From: Treponema sp.
Lineage (GTDB): Bacteria > Spirochaetota > Spirochaetia > Treponematales > Treponemataceae
Assembly: GCA_024402565.1 (NCBI GenBank)
Contig: JAKSTM010000005.1
Location: 33,813 to 97,812, forward strand
Direction: 5' to 3'
Length of the DNA: 64,000 bases
Part shown: positions 42,279 to 52,101 of the stretch, piece by piece
How positions within the stretch are numbered: position 1 is the first letter of the stretch
Layout: each line of letters starts with the position of its first letter
Position numbers and translations under genes: made by a program
The notes under the pieces: generated by a model
The model's database searches: none
The model's input: the letters and a program-made list of their open reading frames with translations, nothing else
What the model was told of the DNA's origin: nothing

Positions 42279-43736
42279 ATGAAACTAAGTCTTAAAGTAC
42301 TAGCTGTGGGGATTACAGCTGCTCTTATTCTTTCTGGATGTGCATCATCACCAAAAGAAACTATTGCTCCAGAAGATTCAATTTCAGAAACATTAAACGA
42401 ACAAAAAACCGAAGAAAAAAAAGAACAGAAAAAGGAAGAAAAAAAGAAACCTGAAGATCCTCCTGAAGTAGCATTTGCAAAAAAACTTCAGGCTAAACTG
42501 GAAAAAAATGATATTGAAGGTGCTTTAGCTCTTTTTGATTCAATTCCCGAAGCAATCGCCCAGGAAAAAGACATGATTTTCCTTCATGCTTCTCTCCTGC
42601 TTTCTTCAGGAAATATGGAAGAAGCTGGCCGCGTTGGAAAAGAACTGGAAGAACAATATCCTGACGATCTTGATATTCTGGAAATGAACGCATTAATTGC
42701 AAAACAATCAGGCGATAATTCTAATTACAAAGCATATTCAAATAAAATTCTTTCGATAGACCCAAACAATGCCGCCATGAACATTCAGAAAGGTCAGGAA
42801 CTGGCATTAAATAAAAAATGGAAGCAAGCTCGAAGTTCTTATACTAAGGCACTTACAGATGACCCTGAAAATGAAGATGCACTTTTTGGCTACGGACTTA
42901 TGAGTTTCTACCTGAAAGAAGATGGAAAAGCCCGCGAAAGTTTCAAATCAATTCTTGAAAAGAATCCTCACAATTCTATGGCTTTAGCTTACATGGGAAA
43001 ATTAAGCGCTGAAAACGAAGATTATAGAAATGCCATTAAATATATAGAAGAAGCAATTAAAGTGGATGCTTACACTTATGATTTCTATATGGATTATGGT
43101 TCATATCTGCATCAGTTAAACCGCGACAAAGAAGCAATAGCTGCATGGGAAAAAGCCCGCGATTTAGACCCTGAATATTTCCTGGCTTATGCATTTCTCG
43201 CCGGAATCAATGACGAACAGAATAATTACGATGTAGCGTTGGACAATTATCGCATGGTAATCCAGACAAATCCAAATTATTATTATGCCTACGAATCAGC
43301 GGCAATTCTTGAATGGCATGCACAGAACTGGGAAGCTGCCCGTAACGATTTTTACAAAGCCTTTGTAACAGGCGGCAGCACAAATTGGTCTTATGCACTT
43401 ATGATTGCGGCAACTTATATGAAAGAAGGAAATCAATTCAAAGCCAAAGAATTTCTTGCACCATTAATGAAGAAAATGGACAGAGAATCTCTGGAATACC
43501 AAATGCTGAAATTCTATCACGACAATTATAGTAAGAATGGTGCAAATACTCTTATGATGAAAATTGCAAAAGAAGAAAGTACAACAAAACGAGGAAAACT
43601 TTTATTCTATTTTGGACTTTATAATGAACTTTACAATGCTACAGAAGCAGCAATCGATTACTATGGAAAAGTTGCTTCTATGGCGGCACCAATGTTCTTT
43701 GAATACAGAATCGCAGAATGGGGATTAGGATTGTAA
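42279..43736 (+). CDS. TPR-repeat lipoprotein
   Basis: A 485-residue lipoprotein (lipobox LILSGCA near residue 21) followed by a Lys/Glu-rich stretch (about 42-65) and then tetratricopeptide repeats to the end, for example SMALAYMGKLSAENEDYRNA, KEAIAAWEKARDLDPEYFLA and NYDVALDNYRMVIQTNPNYY. TPR lipoproteins usually act as scaffolds in envelope assembly. GGGTGG lies before the ATG. Three bases separate its stop from the TraB-family gene, so the two are one operon. Confidence 0.88.
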   Translation: MKLSLKVLAVGITAALILSGCASSPKETIAPEDSISETLNEQKTEEKKEQKKEEKKKPEDPPEVAFAKKLQAKLEKNDIEGALALFDSIPEAIAQEKDMIFLHASLLLSSGNMEEAGRVGKELEEQYPDDLDILEMNALIAKQSGDNSNYKAYSNKILSIDPNNAAMNIQKGQELALNKKWKQARSSYTKALTDDPENEDALFGYGLMSFYLKEDGKARESFKSILEKNPHNSMALAYMGKLSAENEDYRNAIKYIEEAIKVDAYTYDFYMDYGSYLHQLNRDKEAIAAWEKARDLDPEYFLAYAFLAGINDEQNNYDVALDNYRMVIQTNPNYYYAYESAAILEWHAQNWEAARNDFYKAFVTGGSTNWSYALMIAATYMKEGNQFKAKEFLAPLMKKMDRESLEYQMLKFYHDNYSKNGANTLMMKIAKEESTTKRGKLLFYFGLYNELYNATEAAIDYYGKVASMAAPMFFEYRIAEWGLGL

Positions 43737-43738
43737 TT

Positions 43739-44917
43739 ATGAGCCAGACACAAAAAATAATTGAAATAAACGGAAAAAAAATAACACTTATTGGAACTGC
43801 TCACGTTTCAAAAGAAAGCATCGATGAAGTTACAGAAACAATTAAAACCTTAAAGCCTGACTGTGTTTGTGTTGAGCTGGATGAAAAACGTTCAGACTCA
43901 CTTCAAAACAAAGAAAAATATGGTCAGCTGGATATTCTGTCAGTCCTTAAAAAGAAACAAGGTTTTCTTCTTCTGGCAAATCTCATTCTTGCTTCATACC
44001 AGCGCCGCATGGGAAAAAACACAGGTGTACAGCCTGGGGAAGAAATGCTTGCTGCCATCAATGTGGCAAAAGAAACAAACACAATGGCTGTAATGGTTGA
44101 CCGCCCTATTCAAGTTACACTGCGCCGTGCATGGGCCAAAAACTCACTTTGGGGAAAATGCAAACTTCTGGCAGCACTTTTAACATCAGCATTCAGCAAA
44201 GAAGAAGTTTCTGAATCGGAAATTGAAAACCTGAAAAGTGGAAACGAAATGGATTCCATGATGGACGAACTTTCAGACTACATGCCTGTTATAAAAAAAG
44301 TCCTCATTGATGAAAGAAACATTTATATGGCACATAAAATCTGGGAATGTCCTGGAACAAATTTAGTTGCCGTTTTAGGAGCAGGCCACCTTCCAGGAGT
44401 TGAAGAAGCTCTTTACCTTATCGCCAAAAATGAAGAACAAACTGATATGGACGAAATATCAGAAACTCCAAAGAAAACTATTGGTGGACATATTTTAACC
44501 TGGTCCATTCCAGCAATCATTGTTGGTCTGATCGTAGCAGGCTTCATTTACGGCGGAACAAAACTTGGCAGTCAGATGCTGGTTGCATGGGTAATCGCAA
44601 ATGCTATTCCAGCTGGGATTGGTGCCCTTATTGCCGGTGGACATCCACTCACAATTCTGATTTCTATGATTTCGGCCCCAATTACTTCTCTGTGTCCTTT
44701 CATTGGTGTTGGTTTTGTGGCAGGAATTCTTCAAGCCTTTGTATGCAAACCAAAAGTTCGCGATATGGAAACTCTTCAGGATGACGTAGACAAATTAAAA
44801 GGCTGGTACAAAAACAGAATCCTCAGAGTTCTCCTGGTTCTGCTTCTTTCTTCAATTGGAAGTTCCATCGGAACATTTGTGGGATTTGGAGATATTGTCT
44901 CACAATTCTTTAACTAA
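43739..44917 (+). CDS. TraB/PrgY family membrane protein
   Basis: A 392-residue member of the TraB (Tiki-like) family, whose metalloprotease fold in enterococcal PrgY and TraB blocks pheromone activity; the role in spirochaetes is not known. The motifs are LIGTAHVSKES with the first histidine near 20, CVELDEKRSDSL, DERNIYMAHKI and VLGAGHLPGVEEAL with the second histidine. The C-terminal third has four to five membrane helices. The ATG at 43739 is preferred to an upstream one that overlaps the TPR gene. Its last 18 bases overlap the convergent EAL gene. Confidence 0.85.
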   Translation: MSQTQKIIEINGKKITLIGTAHVSKESIDEVTETIKTLKPDCVCVELDEKRSDSLQNKEKYGQLDILSVLKKKQGFLLLANLILASYQRRMGKNTGVQPGEEMLAAINVAKETNTMAVMVDRPIQVTLRRAWAKNSLWGKCKLLAALLTSAFSKEEVSESEIENLKSGNEMDSMMDELSDYMPVIKKVLIDERNIYMAHKIWECPGTNLVAVLGAGHLPGVEEALYLIAKNEEQTDMDEISETPKKTIGGHILTWSIPAIIVGLIVAGFIYGGTKLGSQMLVAWVIANAIPAGIGALIAGGHPLTILISMISAPITSLCPFIGVGFVAGILQAFVCKPKVRDMETLQDDVDKLKGWYKNRILRVLLVLLLSSIGSSIGTFVGFGDIVSQFFN

Positions 44918-46858
44918 TTTTTCATATTCTTCTACAGGCAGCGGTCTGTAGAAGTAATACCCCTGAATATAATCCAATCCAACAGTATTTAAAAGATCTA
45001 TCTGATCCTGGGTTTCAACACCTTCTGCAATAACAGGCAGTCCAATTCCATGGGCCATATCCACAACACTTTGAATGATGTTCAATCCTTTTTCAAAATT
45101 TGACTGATTCAAATCAAAAAACTTAATATCCATTTTGATTATATCTGCCTGAACATCTTTAAGCATATTCAATGAAGAATAACCGCTTCCAAAATCATCA
45201 ATAAGGATAGTAAAGCCTTTATGGCGAAGATCCTGAATTACCGAACGAATTAATTTAATGTCATCAACAAACGCACTTTCAGTTATTTCGATTTCAACTA
45301 GTTCTGGCTCGATCTGATATTTTTGAATTAAATCGCTAAAGATTTTTGGTACATCCAGGTTAAAAATATCAATTCGAGAAACGTTTACAGAAACAGGAAG
45401 AGGTGTAATTCCCTTCTCTTTCCATTCCGCGATTTTCTTACAAACCTCTTCCCAAACATAAGAATCTAGTTTTGCGATAAGGCCATTTCGTTCCAAAGGC
45501 GGGATAAACTCTCCAGGGGAAACAAAACCACGGCTTTTATGTTTCCATCTAACCAAAGCTTCGGAGCCGACAATTTTATTTTGCTGAATGGAACATTTTG
45601 GCTGAAGGAAGAATGTAAATTCCCGCTCTTCCAATGCTCTTTCAAACTCTGGAACAATCTTAAGTTCTTGTTCCTCTTCATGAACTAAACTCTCATCATA
45701 CCACCTGATTTTTCCAGCAGACATGGATGAATTCAATCGTGCAGCAGTTTCGGCGGAATCCAGAACATCAAAAATATTTTCATCTTTATTTGACAGAACA
45801 TAACCACCATACAGCATTCGGAAACCTTCAATTCCATCAACTGAGGAAATAAGTTTGTTCAAGTTATTTACCAGATATTCAAGCACCACATCCTGTTTAT
45901 CACAAAGAATAAAGAAATCGTCTCCACCACCATAACCAGAAACAGAACCAAACATTCGATCCATTTCCATAAGTGAAATTCCTACCTGTTTTAAAAGGCG
46001 GTCACCTTGCCAGCGGGAATACCATTTATTAAAGAAACGGAAATGTTCAATATCCAAATAAATCGCACAAACATCACCATGTGGTTCCTGCAAAAATTCA
46101 ACAGCGGCTTTCTTGAAGGATTCTATGTCATAAAGTCCTGTAAGGACATTTCTTTCTGAAAGATTTTTTTTCTGGACTTTTGGTAACTCAATTTCAAAAA
46201 TAGCGAGAACAATTTCCTGTCCATCCAAGTTTCCATCCTCAGGCGAAAAAGAAATTTTTATATTATCCCAACGGCCTTCAGAACTTCTTTCGCGGACTTC
46301 AATCTGCACAAGTCCACTTCCCTGATGATAAAAATCCTTCAGTTTTTCTACATCAAAAGCTTCTTTAAATTTTTCATAATCATCAGGATGAACAAGATTT
46401 TTCGCAGTTCGTTCAATTAAGTCAGTCAGATATTCTTCTTCTAATACTACAGGCTTGCCAAAATTTTCTTCTGAAAGAAGATGATAACGATTTAAAGAAA
46501 GATTCATTTCCAGAATGAAATTAAATTTCATTGGAAATTTGATTCGGCTTAATAATTCTTTTCCTAACTGGTTATAAAATGATCCGGTTATTACGATACA
46601 CTCTCCGTGCCCCGGATATTCTATCTTTGCACAAGACATATTTGCCCAGCGCATTAGATTCATACTAAAAACTGAAACTGACTGAGGATCTCCAAGTCTG
46701 GAAGGACAATTTGCACAATGCTTTGAATCGTGACCAGTACATTCACAACACGCTTTCCCGATTTCCATTTTCGGATAAGCTTTCTTTGCGCTTTCATTGA
46801 AGTACACAACTTTCTGAGAACTATCAACAATGTAAATAAAATTATCGTCAAGAATCAT
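44900..46858 (-). CDS. PAS-GGDEF-EAL cyclic-di-GMP protein with N-terminal Cys cluster
   Basis: A 652-residue cyclic-di-GMP signalling protein. An N-terminal PAS-like domain carries a cysteine group (KACCECTGHDSKHCANCP, about residues 37-54) of the kind that may bind metal or a redox cofactor; a second PAS-like region follows. The GGDEF domain (about 240-400) has the active loop GGGDDFF in place of GGDEF. The EAL domain (about 405-650) is intact: GSEALVRWKH, EIEITESAF, LIDDFGSGYSSL, IIKMDIKF and IAEGVETQDQ. Phosphodiesterase activity is therefore likely; synthase activity is possible. Confidence 0.9.
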   Translation of the reverse strand: MILDDNFIYIVDSSQKVVYFNESAKKAYPKMEIGKACCECTGHDSKHCANCPSRLGDPQSVSVFSMNLMRWANMSCAKIEYPGHGECIVITGSFYNQLGKELLSRIKFPMKFNFILEMNLSLNRYHLLSEENFGKPVVLEEEYLTDLIERTAKNLVHPDDYEKFKEAFDVEKLKDFYHQGSGLVQIEVRERSSEGRWDNIKISFSPEDGNLDGQEIVLAIFEIELPKVQKKNLSERNVLTGLYDIESFKKAAVEFLQEPHGDVCAIYLDIEHFRFFNKWYSRWQGDRLLKQVGISLMEMDRMFGSVSGYGGGDDFFILCDKQDVVLEYLVNNLNKLISSVDGIEGFRMLYGGYVLSNKDENIFDVLDSAETAARLNSSMSAGKIRWYDESLVHEEEQELKIVPEFERALEEREFTFFLQPKCSIQQNKIVGSEALVRWKHKSRGFVSPGEFIPPLERNGLIAKLDSYVWEEVCKKIAEWKEKGITPLPVSVNVSRIDIFNLDVPKIFSDLIQKYQIEPELVEIEITESAFVDDIKLIRSVIQDLRHKGFTILIDDFGSGYSSLNMLKDVQADIIKMDIKFFDLNQSNFEKGLNIIQSVVDMAHGIGLPVIAEGVETQDQIDLLNTVGLDYIQGYYFYRPLPVEEYEKLVKEL

Positions 46859-46974
46859 TGTCTATCTTTCTATAACACATATTATAACTGTTATTTCAAT
46901 ATTTAGTTATAAAAAAATGTTTACAAAAGATTAAAATATGAGATTTCGTGTAATTTTGTTATAATTTTTAGAAA

Positions 46975-48798
46975 TTACTGATAATATTTAGCCTGCTCAT
47001 TAAACATTCGAGCATAAAGTCCGTCTGTCTTCCGAACAAGTTCATCATGAGTTCCATATTCTTTTATTGTATGGTCAGAAAAAACTGCAATGTGATCACA
47101 GAAACGACATGAACTTAATCGATGTGAAATATACACCGCAGTTTTCCCACCAACCAGTTCGTTAAACTTCCGGTAAATTTCAAATTCCGCAATTGGATCC
47201 AAAGCAGCCGTAGGTTCATCCAGTATAACAATTGGGGCATCTCTATAAAGTGCCCTTGCAATTGCTGTTTTCTGTTGTTGACCTCCACTTAATTCAGTCC
47301 CGTTTCTTTCGTATGATTTAAAAACCGGAGTTTCCAAACCTTTTATCATTTTATCCACATCTTCTTTCATTCCAGTTTTTTCAAGAATTCTTTCTATTTC
47401 CTGCTTTTGTAAATCTCCTAAAGGGTATTCCGATTTTTCCAGAGTAATATTTTCCCGATACGGAAATGCAAATAATTTAAAATCTTGAAATAGAACTGCA
47501 AATAATTTTTTATATTCTTCTTCTGAATATTCTTTTATATCTATGCCATCTACAAGAATCTGGCCTTCCGTTACATCATATAAACGGCAAAGAAGTTTTA
47601 TAAATGTGGTTTTTCCGGCTCCATTCAATCCAACAACAGAAAGATGTTCTCCATTTAATATTTTTATATTCACATCTTTCAGAACATATTCTTCACTTCT
47701 AGGATATTTAAAACTGACATGACGGAATTCAATTTCATGATTTCCCTGTTTAACTTTTTCTGTTCCAGGAATTTTTGCATTTGGGTAATCCATAAAATCC
47801 AGATACTGTGAAAAATAACGACACCTTTTGTTCATTTCTTGAATACCGGTAATCATAGATTTGATACTTTCATAAGCAACAGAAACTGAATTCAGACACA
47901 ACGTGATATCACCAACTGAAAGAAAACCTTTCACTGCCCTTTGACCGATATAAAAAAATGAAAAGGCATTTCTTAAAACATCAACCAGATTCATACCAAA
48001 TACTGCAGGAACCTGTTTTATAATTCTTTTCTTTGTATTTAAAATTTGTCCATCAAGATAAACATCACTTTTCACAGCCAGCATGTTGGCGGCATTATAC
48101 AAGCGAACATCTTTTCCAAACTGAGGATCAGCAACATTCCAGAAAAAGTAGTTAAAAATACGATTATCCTTCGCCAGTCGAGAAAAGAAGCTAAGCTCGA
48201 TTTTATTATTTCTGTTTACCAGCAAGGCGCTCAAAACCATAGCAAGAACTTGAACAGGAATTAACCACGGACACTTTACAACTAAAACAGCAATAACACC
48301 GGCCACCACAAAGAGATTACTTATAACATTGAAAAGCTGATCAAATATTCCAGTGAAACCGCCTGAATACCAGTCTATTCCTTCACGGGCACGATTCATT
48401 TGATCTAAAGCCTTAGGATCTTCTGTATACTCAAAATCCATACTGATCGATTTATCAGAAATATCCAATTGAAGCTGCTGACCGATAAACAACTGGTCTA
48501 CAGCTTTCACATGAATTGCGATGCTGTTTATTATGTTGTGAAAAACGGTCATTCCTATGGCAACAGCAACAAATATTGCGAGATTTTTCAAATGCTCCGA
48601 ATTACCAGCATCTTTCGACAAAAGCATTACTTCGTCAAAAATGAATTTAGGAATTAAAACAAAACGTGCTTTATCCACAACAAGGGCAATAAACTGAAGA
48701 AAATAACAGAAAAAAATTCTTGGCCTTATCCGCCAGCCCAAACGAGTCAAATATATTAACGAATCTGCTATCTTATGACTTTTATTTTTTCCCTGCAT
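46975..48798 (-). CDS. ABC exporter, fused permease-ATPase (second of pair)
   Basis: A 607-residue half-transporter of the inner membrane. Six helices lie within residues 20-330; the ATPase part has Walker A (VVGLNGAGKTTFIKLLC), signature ELSGGQQQKTAIARAL, Walker B (APIVILDEPTAALDP) and HRLSS. It is encoded three bases after a very similar gene and the two most likely form a heterodimer. Both ATP sites look intact by these motifs. The substrate (lipid, peptide or drug) cannot be told. Confidence 0.9.
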   Translation of the reverse strand: MQGKNKSHKIADSLIYLTRLGWRIRPRIFFCYFLQFIALVVDKARFVLIPKFIFDEVMLLSKDAGNSEHLKNLAIFVAVAIGMTVFHNIINSIAIHVKAVDQLFIGQQLQLDISDKSISMDFEYTEDPKALDQMNRAREGIDWYSGGFTGIFDQLFNVISNLFVVAGVIAVLVVKCPWLIPVQVLAMVLSALLVNRNNKIELSFFSRLAKDNRIFNYFFWNVADPQFGKDVRLYNAANMLAVKSDVYLDGQILNTKKRIIKQVPAVFGMNLVDVLRNAFSFFYIGQRAVKGFLSVGDITLCLNSVSVAYESIKSMITGIQEMNKRCRYFSQYLDFMDYPNAKIPGTEKVKQGNHEIEFRHVSFKYPRSEEYVLKDVNIKILNGEHLSVVGLNGAGKTTFIKLLCRLYDVTEGQILVDGIDIKEYSEEEYKKLFAVLFQDFKLFAFPYRENITLEKSEYPLGDLQKQEIERILEKTGMKEDVDKMIKGLETPVFKSYERNGTELSGGQQQKTAIARALYRDAPIVILDEPTAALDPIAEFEIYRKFNELVGGKTAVYISHRLSSCRFCDHIAVFSDHTIKEYGTHDELVRKTDGLYARMFNEQAKYYQ

Positions 48799-48801
48799 AT
48801 T

Positions 48802-50649
48802 TCACTCATTATTTTCAACATAGTACTGACTTTGGATTTCCCACATATTGGCATACTCACCGCCCTTTTCTAAAAGGGATTTGTGGTTTCCATATTCAAT
48901 CATCTGCCCGTCTTTAAACATCGCCACATTATTACAAAACTGTGTAGAACTTAATCGATGAGAAATAAAAACAGAAGTTTTTCCTTTTATTAATTTATTA
49001 AAATCGTTATAAAGCTTCCCTTCTGCAATAGCATCAAGGGCCGCCGTAGGTTCATCCAGAACCACCACAGGACTGTCTTTATATAAAGCGCGAGCTAAAG
49101 CTAGTTTCTGCTTTTCGCCTCCGCTTAAATCAACTCCGTCATCATATACGACTTTTAAAAGCTGTGTATCTATTCCATCTTTTAATGACTGAAGTTTCTC
49201 TCCAAAACCAGAGTCTATCAAATTTTGTTCAGCCTTTTCTTTTTCTGTTTCTTCTGGAGTTTTCATAGAAACATTTTCGGAAAGAGGAAATGCAAATAGA
49301 GAAACATCCTGAAAAAGAGGTGCAAAAACAGTGAAATAAGAATCCCTGTCATAAGAAAGAATATCAACACCGTTTAATAAAATGCGTCCTGATGTTGGTA
49401 CATAAAGCCTTAAAAGTAATTTAATAAAAGTTGTTTTTCCGGCGCCATTCAAACCGACAACGGCAAGACTTTCACCCGCTTTAAGAGTAAGGTTCAAATT
49501 TTTCAAAGCATATCGTTCAGCACCGGGGTATTTGAAAGAAACATTTTCAAAAACAAATTCGTATGAATCCATCTTTGGAACTAGATTTGTTTCAGACTCA
49601 GTTTTTAACTCAGAGTTTTTTTCACCACCATTAAATACCATAAAACTTCTAAAATCATTTACTTCTCGGTTTCTGGCAATCATTTCAGCAAATCGTCCGG
49701 TGATATTATTTATATGACTAAAAAAAGTCATGGCCGATGTAAGGTAAAGTGAAAAATTTCCTACAGTAAGCTGACCAGAAAATACCTGATAAATCAAATA
49801 GGCGTACAAAATTCCTTGAATCAAAATCCAGCTGAAAGTATGCCACAAAGAACACCAGAACCAGACTTTTTGATTCAGGATTTCCAAATCGTAACGGAAG
49901 TTATTTAATTCACGATACTTGTTCAAAAGCCAATCCTTAAGTCCAAACATACGGATATCTTTCGCTGTATCAAAATTTGAAGAAATACGATCCATGTACC
50001 AGCGTTTTCGCCACCAGGGAGCCAGAACATCCCAAACTTCACGCTTGCACTTTTTACTTGCCAGAGTGCTCATAAATGCATTCAAAACTGACATCACACA
50101 CATTGCCAGAACAAGCCAAGGATTTAAAGAACTCAAAATCAGAATACCAACTATTACTACACCCATCTGAACAAAAATATCAGACAGCATTCGCATAAGT
50201 CCTTCAACGCCTTGAAACGTTCCATTACAAGCTTGCCCTGCCCGCCAGTAAATATCCAGAACCTGCTGATCTTCAAGGTGAAAAAAATCCATTGTCATAG
50301 TTTTCAGATTTTTTTCACGGACCATTCGCATTCGAACAAGCATATACATCCAGCCTGAATAATTCTGAATAAATCCCTGTAAAAAGTTTACAAATAAAAA
50401 CACGGCTACCAATATGGCAGTCAGAAAAATTAAATAATCTGTTGAGAGTTCATATTGCCCTGTCACCAGATCTATGACTAGCTTTGTAATATATGAACCG
50501 GAATACATTTGAAGTGGCATACAAACAAATAAAATCAAGGTCATAAAAAAAAGAGTTTTTTTATAACGCATTATTTGTTTCAACACATATGCACAATTTG
50601 AGAATAATCCAAACTCTTTATAATAGGGATTCTGCTTTCTTCGATCCAT
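48802..50649 (-). CDS. ABC exporter, fused permease-ATPase (first of pair)
   Basis: A 615-residue half-transporter paired with the next gene. It has a six-helix membrane domain (about 25-330) and an ATPase with Walker A (VVGLNGAGKTTFIKLLL), signature DLSGGEKQKLALARAL, Walker B (SPVVVLDEPTAALDA) and HRLSS. The ATG directly follows the mnmE stop (TAAATG), so it is translated from the mnmE message although the functions are unrelated. Confidence 0.9.
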   Translation of the reverse strand: MDRRKQNPYYKEFGLFSNCAYVLKQIMRYKKTLFFMTLILFVCMPLQMYSGSYITKLVIDLVTGQYELSTDYLIFLTAILVAVFLFVNFLQGFIQNYSGWMYMLVRMRMVREKNLKTMTMDFFHLEDQQVLDIYWRAGQACNGTFQGVEGLMRMLSDIFVQMGVVIVGILILSSLNPWLVLAMCVMSVLNAFMSTLASKKCKREVWDVLAPWWRKRWYMDRISSNFDTAKDIRMFGLKDWLLNKYRELNNFRYDLEILNQKVWFWCSLWHTFSWILIQGILYAYLIYQVFSGQLTVGNFSLYLTSAMTFFSHINNITGRFAEMIARNREVNDFRSFMVFNGGEKNSELKTESETNLVPKMDSYEFVFENVSFKYPGAERYALKNLNLTLKAGESLAVVGLNGAGKTTFIKLLLRLYVPTSGRILLNGVDILSYDRDSYFTVFAPLFQDVSLFAFPLSENVSMKTPEETEKEKAEQNLIDSGFGEKLQSLKDGIDTQLLKVVYDDGVDLSGGEKQKLALARALYKDSPVVVLDEPTAALDAIAEGKLYNDFNKLIKGKTSVFISHRLSSTQFCNNVAMFKDGQMIEYGNHKSLLEKGGEYANMWEIQSQYYVENNE

Positions 50650-52071
50650 TTATTTTCCAACACAGAAATTTGCAAAAATGCTTCCAAGAACATCATCAGG
50701 AGTTACGTCACCTGTAACGATTCCCAAAGCATCAAGAGTATCTTCCAGATCCTGAACCACCGCATCCAAAGTGTAATTATCTGCAGCAGAAATCAATGCA
50801 TGCTCCACACATTCCAACGCTTCAGTCACTGCTTCTTTTTGACGTTCTGATCCAAGGCCTGCCTGATTTCTTTCAGTAGAAAGTCCCGAAGTTAAAATTG
50901 ATTTCACCGCTTTATATAATCCATCAAATCCTGTTCCTTTTTTTGCGCTGATAGAAACTTGACCGCGAAGATCTGTTTTTTCTTCTGGATTATCCTTAAT
51001 TGCCTTTTCCAAAATTTTGTGTGCATCATGGCAATTCATTTCATCAGTTAATTCATCACATTTTGTCCAGACTACTAAAACAGGCTCCCTGCTCTTTTTA
51101 ATGAATTCAATATCTTCACTGGTGATATTTGAATTAGAATCAATCAAATATAAAATCACATCCGCATCGGTAGAAAGATTTTTTGTAATCTCTACACCCT
51201 GCGCTTCAATAACATCTTCTGTTTCACGAAGCCCGGCAGTATCAAAAAGTCGAACAGGAATTCCATCAAAGCTGGCCCAGCTTTCCAGAAAGTCACGAGT
51301 TGTACCTTCTATATCTGAAACGATTGCACGTTCCTCTTTCAAGATAGCATTAAATAAAGACGATTTGCCGGCGTTTGTACGACCGCACAAAACAACTCGT
51401 GCGCCATCCTGATAAAGTTTTTCGCCTTTCCATGAATCAACCAGTTCCTTAAGGCGGTCTCGGGCAAGTTTTATATCTGACGAATCAAAGGCATCTGCGA
51501 TTGTTTCCTCGTCTTCCGGATATTCTATCTCCACTTCAATGGCAGCCAATGTATCTATAATAAGTTTTTTTATGGAATCAATTTCTTCATAAAGCGAACC
51601 GGCCAAACGTCCTGCAGCACGTCCACGAGAAGCATCAGTATGACTGTCGATTATTTCCTTTACCGCTTCCGCTTTTGTAAGGTCCGTTTTTCCATTTATA
51701 TATGCGCGGAATGTGTATTCTCCTCTTTCTGCCTGACGGAATCCACTCTTTAGCATAAGGGCCTGTACTGCCGTAACCACAGCGGGACCACCATGGCAAA
51801 AAATCTCACACATATCTTCGCCCGTAAAACTTTTTGGAGCCCTGTAAACAGCCACCATAACTTCATCCACCAATGCATCTCCATCTTTTATCCAGCCATA
51901 GACAATGGTATTTCCGGCTGCGTTTAAAAGCCTTTTAGGAGAACTAAACACTTTACTTACCAATTCAATGGAATTTTTCCCTGAGACACGAACAATGCCT
52001 AAAGCGGCTGGTGCCAGAGCTGTTGCAATAGAAGATATAGGTTCTTCGGGTGTGTATTGAGAATTATTCAT
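50650..52071 (-). CDS. mnmE: tRNA modification GTPase MnmE
   Basis: With MnmG it installs the cmnm5 group on U34 of certain tRNAs. The 473-residue protein has the folate-binding N-terminal domain (SIATALAPAALGIVRVSG, SFTGEDMCEIFCHGG), a helical domain, and an inserted G domain with G1 GRTNAGKSSLF, G2 IEGTTRDFLES, G3 LFDTAGLRETED and a G4 of WTKCDE in place of NKxD. It ends in the invariant FCVGK motif. The start is next to a -10 box shared with trkH. No mnmG is seen. Confidence 0.96.
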   Translation of the reverse strand: MNNSQYTPEEPISSIATALAPAALGIVRVSGKNSIELVSKVFSSPKRLLNAAGNTIVYGWIKDGDALVDEVMVAVYRAPKSFTGEDMCEIFCHGGPAVVTAVQALMLKSGFRQAERGEYTFRAYINGKTDLTKAEAVKEIIDSHTDASRGRAAGRLAGSLYEEIDSIKKLIIDTLAAIEVEIEYPEDEETIADAFDSSDIKLARDRLKELVDSWKGEKLYQDGARVVLCGRTNAGKSSLFNAILKEERAIVSDIEGTTRDFLESWASFDGIPVRLFDTAGLRETEDVIEAQGVEITKNLSTDADVILYLIDSNSNITSEDIEFIKKSREPVLVVWTKCDELTDEMNCHDAHKILEKAIKDNPEEKTDLRGQVSISAKKGTGFDGLYKAVKSILTSGLSTERNQAGLGSERQKEAVTEALECVEHALISAADNYTLDAVVQDLEDTLDALGIVTGDVTPDDVLGSIFANFCVGK

Positions 52072-52082
52072 AGAAAGAATAC

Positions 52083-52089
52083 TATTATA
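52083..52089. promoter_or_regulatory. Overlapping divergent -10 boxes of mnmE and trkH
   Basis: The same seven bases (TATTATA) read as TATAAT toward mnmE (52084-52089, minus) and TATTAT toward trkH (52083-52088, plus). They lie 12 and 13 bases before the two start codons, giving short leaders of about five bases. The whole space between the genes is 30 bases. Confidence 0.55.
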
Positions 52090-52101
52090 AAAGAAGTTTT
52101 T

